This document shows positions 22,911 through 25,349 of a stretch of DNA of 25,349 nucleotides, one piece after another. The notes below the pieces were generated by a model that was not told the origin of the DNA, made no database searches, and saw nothing but the letters and a program-made list of their open reading frames with translations. The stretch is from assembly GCA_964618405.1 (NCBI GenBank), contig CAZUAY010000014.1, positions 1 through 25,349 on the forward strand, read 5' to 3'. The translations under genes were made by a program, and so were the position numbers. This DNA is from JBBQIY01 sp964618405. GTDB lineage: Bacteria; Verrucomicrobiota; Kiritimatiellia; RFP12; UBA3636. Every line of letters starts with the position of its first letter. The stretch's first letter is position 1.

Positions 22911-23723
22911 TTATCGAGTCATTGCGGCGGCAGCGGCCTCGGGCGTGACTCCCTCGTTGATCACCTGATTAAGCGCCTTAATCAGTGAGGGAGGGTTTTT
23001 CGCCATAAAAATGTTGCGTCCGAAAATGATGCCGCGTGCACCTTGTTGCGTCGAATCGTATGCTTTGCGCAGCACGTCTAAGTCCGTATTGAGTTTTTCC
23101 GCGCCGATCGTGAATACGGGGACGGGGGTGTTTTCGACAACTTCATGGAAGCGATCTCCAGTGAAGAAAGTTTTAACCATGTCAGCACCCAGCTCTGCCA
23201 TGATGCGCGATACTCGCTTGACCTTCATGTGAACCTGCTCGGGTGTCTTTTCCTTGTGCTCAACGACATAAGCCTCGCCAATCAGCGGAATGCCCAGACG
23301 TTCCTTCTGCCGAACAACCTCGCAAAAAAGGCGGACATTCTCGGTCTCACGCCGACGGTCGTTGTCCTCTTCTAGAAATAGCGAGCAAATGACCGCTCCA
23401 GCCCCGGCTTGCACCGCTTCTTCCACCGTGTTAGCGAGAGTTGTAAATCCTTCCCGATACTCCAACGGGTAATAAAAAGAGGCACTCCAGTTGATCCGAA
23501 CCACGGGTGTTGGAGCCATCGGTTCAGCCAGCAATTCCCAGTTGCGCTGTAGCATGAAGCGCGGCAGTAGCAATGCATCGGTTGCTAAGCAGTTGCGGAT
23601 CGCCGGAGCGGCCTGCTCGATGCCCGGCTGGTCGCCGTACTCGACCACGTGGTCGAGTGCCGAAATCACTAAGTTTTTCTTTCCGCGAAAAAACGATTTT
23701 ACTCTCAGATCAATGCCAGACAT
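22911..23723 (-). CDS. Class I aldolase, DeoC/LsrF/FbaB type
   Basis: The 270-residue TIM-barrel protein belongs to the DeoC/FbaB superfamily. The Schiff-base lysine is Lys184 in ADMVKTFFTGD, and the C-terminal phosphate-binding loop is ARGIIFGRNIFM (about 229-240). It begins LVISALDHVVEYG, like FbaB and LsrF. Such enzymes cleave or transfer between ketose phosphates and triose phosphates or related aldehydes. As first gene of the operon it would act after the isomerase and kinase. GAAGG lies 8 bases before the ATG. Alternatives are an LsrF-type thiolase or a transaldolase-like activity. Confidence 0.86.
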   Translation of the reverse strand: MSGIDLRVKSFFRGKKNLVISALDHVVEYGDQPGIEQAAPAIRNCLATDALLLPRFMLQRNWELLAEPMAPTPVVRINWSASFYYPLEYREGFTTLANTVEEAVQAGAGAVICSLFLEEDNDRRRETENVRLFCEVVRQKERLGIPLIGEAYVVEHKEKTPEQVHMKVKRVSRIMAELGADMVKTFFTGDRFHEVVENTPVPVFTIGAEKLNTDLDVLRKAYDSTQQGARGIIFGRNIFMAKNPPSLIKALNQVINEGVTPEAAAAAMTR

Positions 23724-23770
23724 TTGTTAACCTTCATTTTATAAGTTAAAGAATCAATCGATTATCATAG

Positions 23771-23788
23771 CTTCTTGTAGAGAAGAAG
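23771..23788. promoter_or_regulatory. Possible operator upstream of the sugar operon
   Basis: CTTCTT and AAGAAG are perfect 6-bp arms separated by GTAGAG. The position about 50 bases before the aldolase start suits repressor binding, but no regulator gene is nearby and such short repeats occur by chance. Confidence 0.25.
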
Positions 23789-24023
23789 TAGACGACAATC
23801 AGAAAGAACTCGCCTACGTAACTCGTGGAGAATGCTTTCTCCTTTAATGGTTTTTAACTTTAACATACAACGCAGTGTGTTACAAGAAATTGCGACAGAA
23901 AAAAGGAAAAGGGAGTCGGGTGTTATTCAACATGCTGAATTCACTCGCGAGTTAGAAATTTGGCCGTTTCCGGGATGCCCTTTTGTCTGCTTAAATTAAT
24001 TGCTGAACTTTCGCTTTGGTGTC

Positions 24024-24052
24024 TTGACTAATCTCGCTAAAAATAATATTCT
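24024..24052 (+). promoter_or_regulatory. Sigma70-type promoter for the TMEM43 gene, TTGACT-17-TATTCT
   Basis: TTGACT (24024-24029) and TATTCT (24047-24052) are separated by 17 bases. The transcript would start near 24059, leaving about 70 bases of leader that ends in AAGGAG before the ATG at 24131. Confidence 0.55.
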
Positions 24053-24130
24053 TTCCTTAATTCGTGTGAAATCTTTCCCGAGAATATCCGAAAAGATCGG
24101 TTCAACAACCCTATTGATAAGGAGATCGTA

Positions 24131-25285
24131 ATGTCAGAAAATCGATTTACAGAAGTTACAAACCAGTCGTGGTTCAGTCGTATTAGAGGTGCCTTCAAGG
24201 GGATTTTGATGGGACTTGTTTTGTTTGTTGTCGCATTCCCGTTGCTGTTCTTAAATGAGGGACGCGCCGTCAAGACGTACAAGACCTTGAAAGAGGGTGG
24301 CAAAACCGTTATCACGGTTGCCTCCGGCAGCGTTGATGCTGCCAACGAGGGGAAACTTGTTCACGTGACCGGACTGGCTGATACCGAGACGACGCTGACC
24401 GATCCGGTTTTTGGTGTTTCAGAAAAGGCGCTGAAACTAAAACGAACCGTCGAAATGTATCAATGGAATGAAAAATCAAAAAGTACAACAAAGAAGAAGC
24501 TTGGCGGCGGCACAGAGACCACCAAGGAGTACTCGTATAGTCAAGAATGGTCCGATAAGCTGATCAGCACTGCCGACTTCAAGTTACCTTCAGGGCACGA
24601 AAACCCTCCATCCATGCCGTATCGCTCAAGCGAGCAAGTGGTGGATAGCGCTTCTCTCGATGCGTTCTCATTGCCACCATCACTTGTTGCTAAGATCAAT
24701 AACGCTGAGGCGCTTGGGATAAACAGTGAGACGATTTTGCCTGAAGCGATTCAAGATACGGCACAGGTGTTCGACGGAGGGTTTTATTTTGGCACGAATT
24801 CGGCCAGCCCACGCGTTGGAGATGTGCGGGTGATGTTCGATGTGGTCAGGCCTTCACACGTGAGTGTGATTGCCAAGCAGACAGGGAATACCTTTGCACC
24901 TTATGTGGCAAAGGCAAGTGGAACCATCGAACTTCTGCAGGTCGGTGTCCACACGGCTGATGACATGATCCAGGCGGCGCAGGCAAGCAACAGGATGCTC
25001 ACTTGGATTGTCAGGCTGGTTGGCTTCCTTCTGATGATGGGGGGATTAAACTTGGTTTTCAAACCACTCTCGGTTGTTGCCGATATTTTACCTATTGCGG
25101 GCACCATTATCGGCGCCGGTACTGGCCTTGTCGCATTCTTACTAGCCGCCGCTGGATCGCTGGTTACCATTGCGATCGCGTGGGTTGTTTACCGTCCCCT
25201 CGTAGGCATTATCCTGCTAATCATTGCCGTCGGTGTTGTGGTGATGCTAAAAGGCAAGTTGAAGCCTACCCAAGCAGGAGTCTAA
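24131..25285 (+). CDS. TMEM43 (LUMA) family membrane protein
   Basis: The 384-residue protein has one N-terminal membrane helix (about 23-41) ending in the family motif FLNEGRAVKTYKTLKEGG. A large extracytoplasmic domain follows (about 45-285) with GLADTETTLTDPVFGVS, and a hydrophobic C-terminus holds three or four helices (290-310, 316-353 and 354-373). This layout matches TMEM43/LUMA, a eukaryotic inner nuclear membrane and ER protein with many bacterial relatives of unknown role. AAGGAG ATCGTA precedes the ATG, and the gene has its own promoter and no operon partner in view. Confidence 0.88.
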   Translation: MSENRFTEVTNQSWFSRIRGAFKGILMGLVLFVVAFPLLFLNEGRAVKTYKTLKEGGKTVITVASGSVDAANEGKLVHVTGLADTETTLTDPVFGVSEKALKLKRTVEMYQWNEKSKSTTKKKLGGGTETTKEYSYSQEWSDKLISTADFKLPSGHENPPSMPYRSSEQVVDSASLDAFSLPPSLVAKINNAEALGINSETILPEAIQDTAQVFDGGFYFGTNSASPRVGDVRVMFDVVRPSHVSVIAKQTGNTFAPYVAKASGTIELLQVGVHTADDMIQAAQASNRMLTWIVRLVGFLLMMGGLNLVFKPLSVVADILPIAGTIIGAGTGLVAFLLAAAGSLVTIAIAWVVYRPLVGIILLIIAVGVVVMLKGKLKPTQAGV

Positions 25286-25349
25286 ATTCGGGAAGTCGAA
25301 TCAGCGCCTGATGAATAGCGGTATTCCGCGCGACGCCGCTTTCGAGTAA
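25286..25349. other. Right-hand edge, no gene seen
   Basis: Only a small ATTCG-6-CGAAT hairpin (25286-25301) directly after the TMEM43 stop and a weak GCGG-TATT-CCGC stem (25318-25329) are visible. There is no T tract, so termination here is unproven. Confidence 0.4.

Larger units (their letters stand above)
23724..24130. other. Intergenic region between the sugar operon and the TMEM43 gene
   Basis: This 407-base divergent region has no convincing gene. A 55-codon ORF (23832-23999, plus strand) begins after GTGGAGA too close to serve as a ribosome site and has no recognisable content; I give it little weight. An inverted repeat CTTCTT-6-AAGAAG lies at 23771-23788, about 50 bases before the aldolase start, and could be an operator. 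TATGAT on the minus strand next to it lacks a matching -35. The right part holds the promoter for the plus-strand gene. Confidence 0.5.

Noticed and set aside
23832..23999. 55-codon plus-strand ORF in the divergent intergenic region
   Set aside because: The GGAG is too close to the ATG and no domain or signal is visible; it lies just before the TMEM43 promoter.

Overview
The window looks like a scaffold from an uncultured Gram-negative bacterium, probably of the PVC superphylum (Verrucomicrobiota, Kiritimatiellota or Lentisphaerota type). The pointers are lipoprotein signal peptides, an Mla-type lipid transporter, a bacterial V-type ATPase operon with a DUF2764-like protein as in chlamydiae and relatives, a sugar-catabolic operon built on Gfo/Idh and amidohydrolase genes, and intergenic short-period repeats. 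This placement is inference; there is no rRNA gene. A 100-base run of N (2702-2801) is a scaffolding gap of unknown true length.

Layout. Positions 1-504 carry no convincing complete gene but hold a heptamer array, a G tract and an 18-bp perfect palindrome. A good sigma70 promoter (505-533) then drives a pseudokinase-membrane-Sel1 repeat protein (573 to about 2863, interrupted by the gap). A HAD phosphatase, miaA and radC follow in tight order on the plus strand. A second promoter (5364-5392) starts a coaX - M20 peptidase - holB operon. holB overlaps the 3' end of atpA from a minus-strand partial V-ATPase operon (atpE, DUF2764-like, atpA) transcribed from 11588. Next on the minus strand are a small 54-residue lipoprotein and a transglutaminase-fold lipoprotein (13330 to 11794).

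A long imperfect hairpin (13482-13538) precedes a promoter for a four-gene plus-strand operon: a lipoprotein built of about fifteen W/F-P-F/L-Y repeats, then mlaE, mlaF and mlaD, all with overlapping stop/start codons. This looks like a complete inner-membrane lipid transporter with an unusual lipoprotein partner. The MlaD protein has five 35-residue repeats after its MCE domain.

From 23723 down to 17969 the minus strand encodes a five-gene sugar operon: class I aldolase, FGGY kinase, arabinose/fucose-isomerase-like protein, Gfo/Idh/MocA protein and amidohydrolase. Isomerase, kinase and aldolase together form a classic isomerise-phosphorylate-cleave route; the substrate cannot be read from sequence. 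The window ends with a TMEM43 (LUMA) family membrane protein behind its own promoter.

The most interesting unexplained signals are a 12-base element (CTGACCGATTAC) placed exactly 20 bases upstream of the -35 box of two separate promoters, each time at the edge of a palindrome; the WPFY-repeat lipoprotein coupled to mlaE; the V-ATPase operon lacking its usual B, D, I and K genes; and the substrate of the sugar operon.
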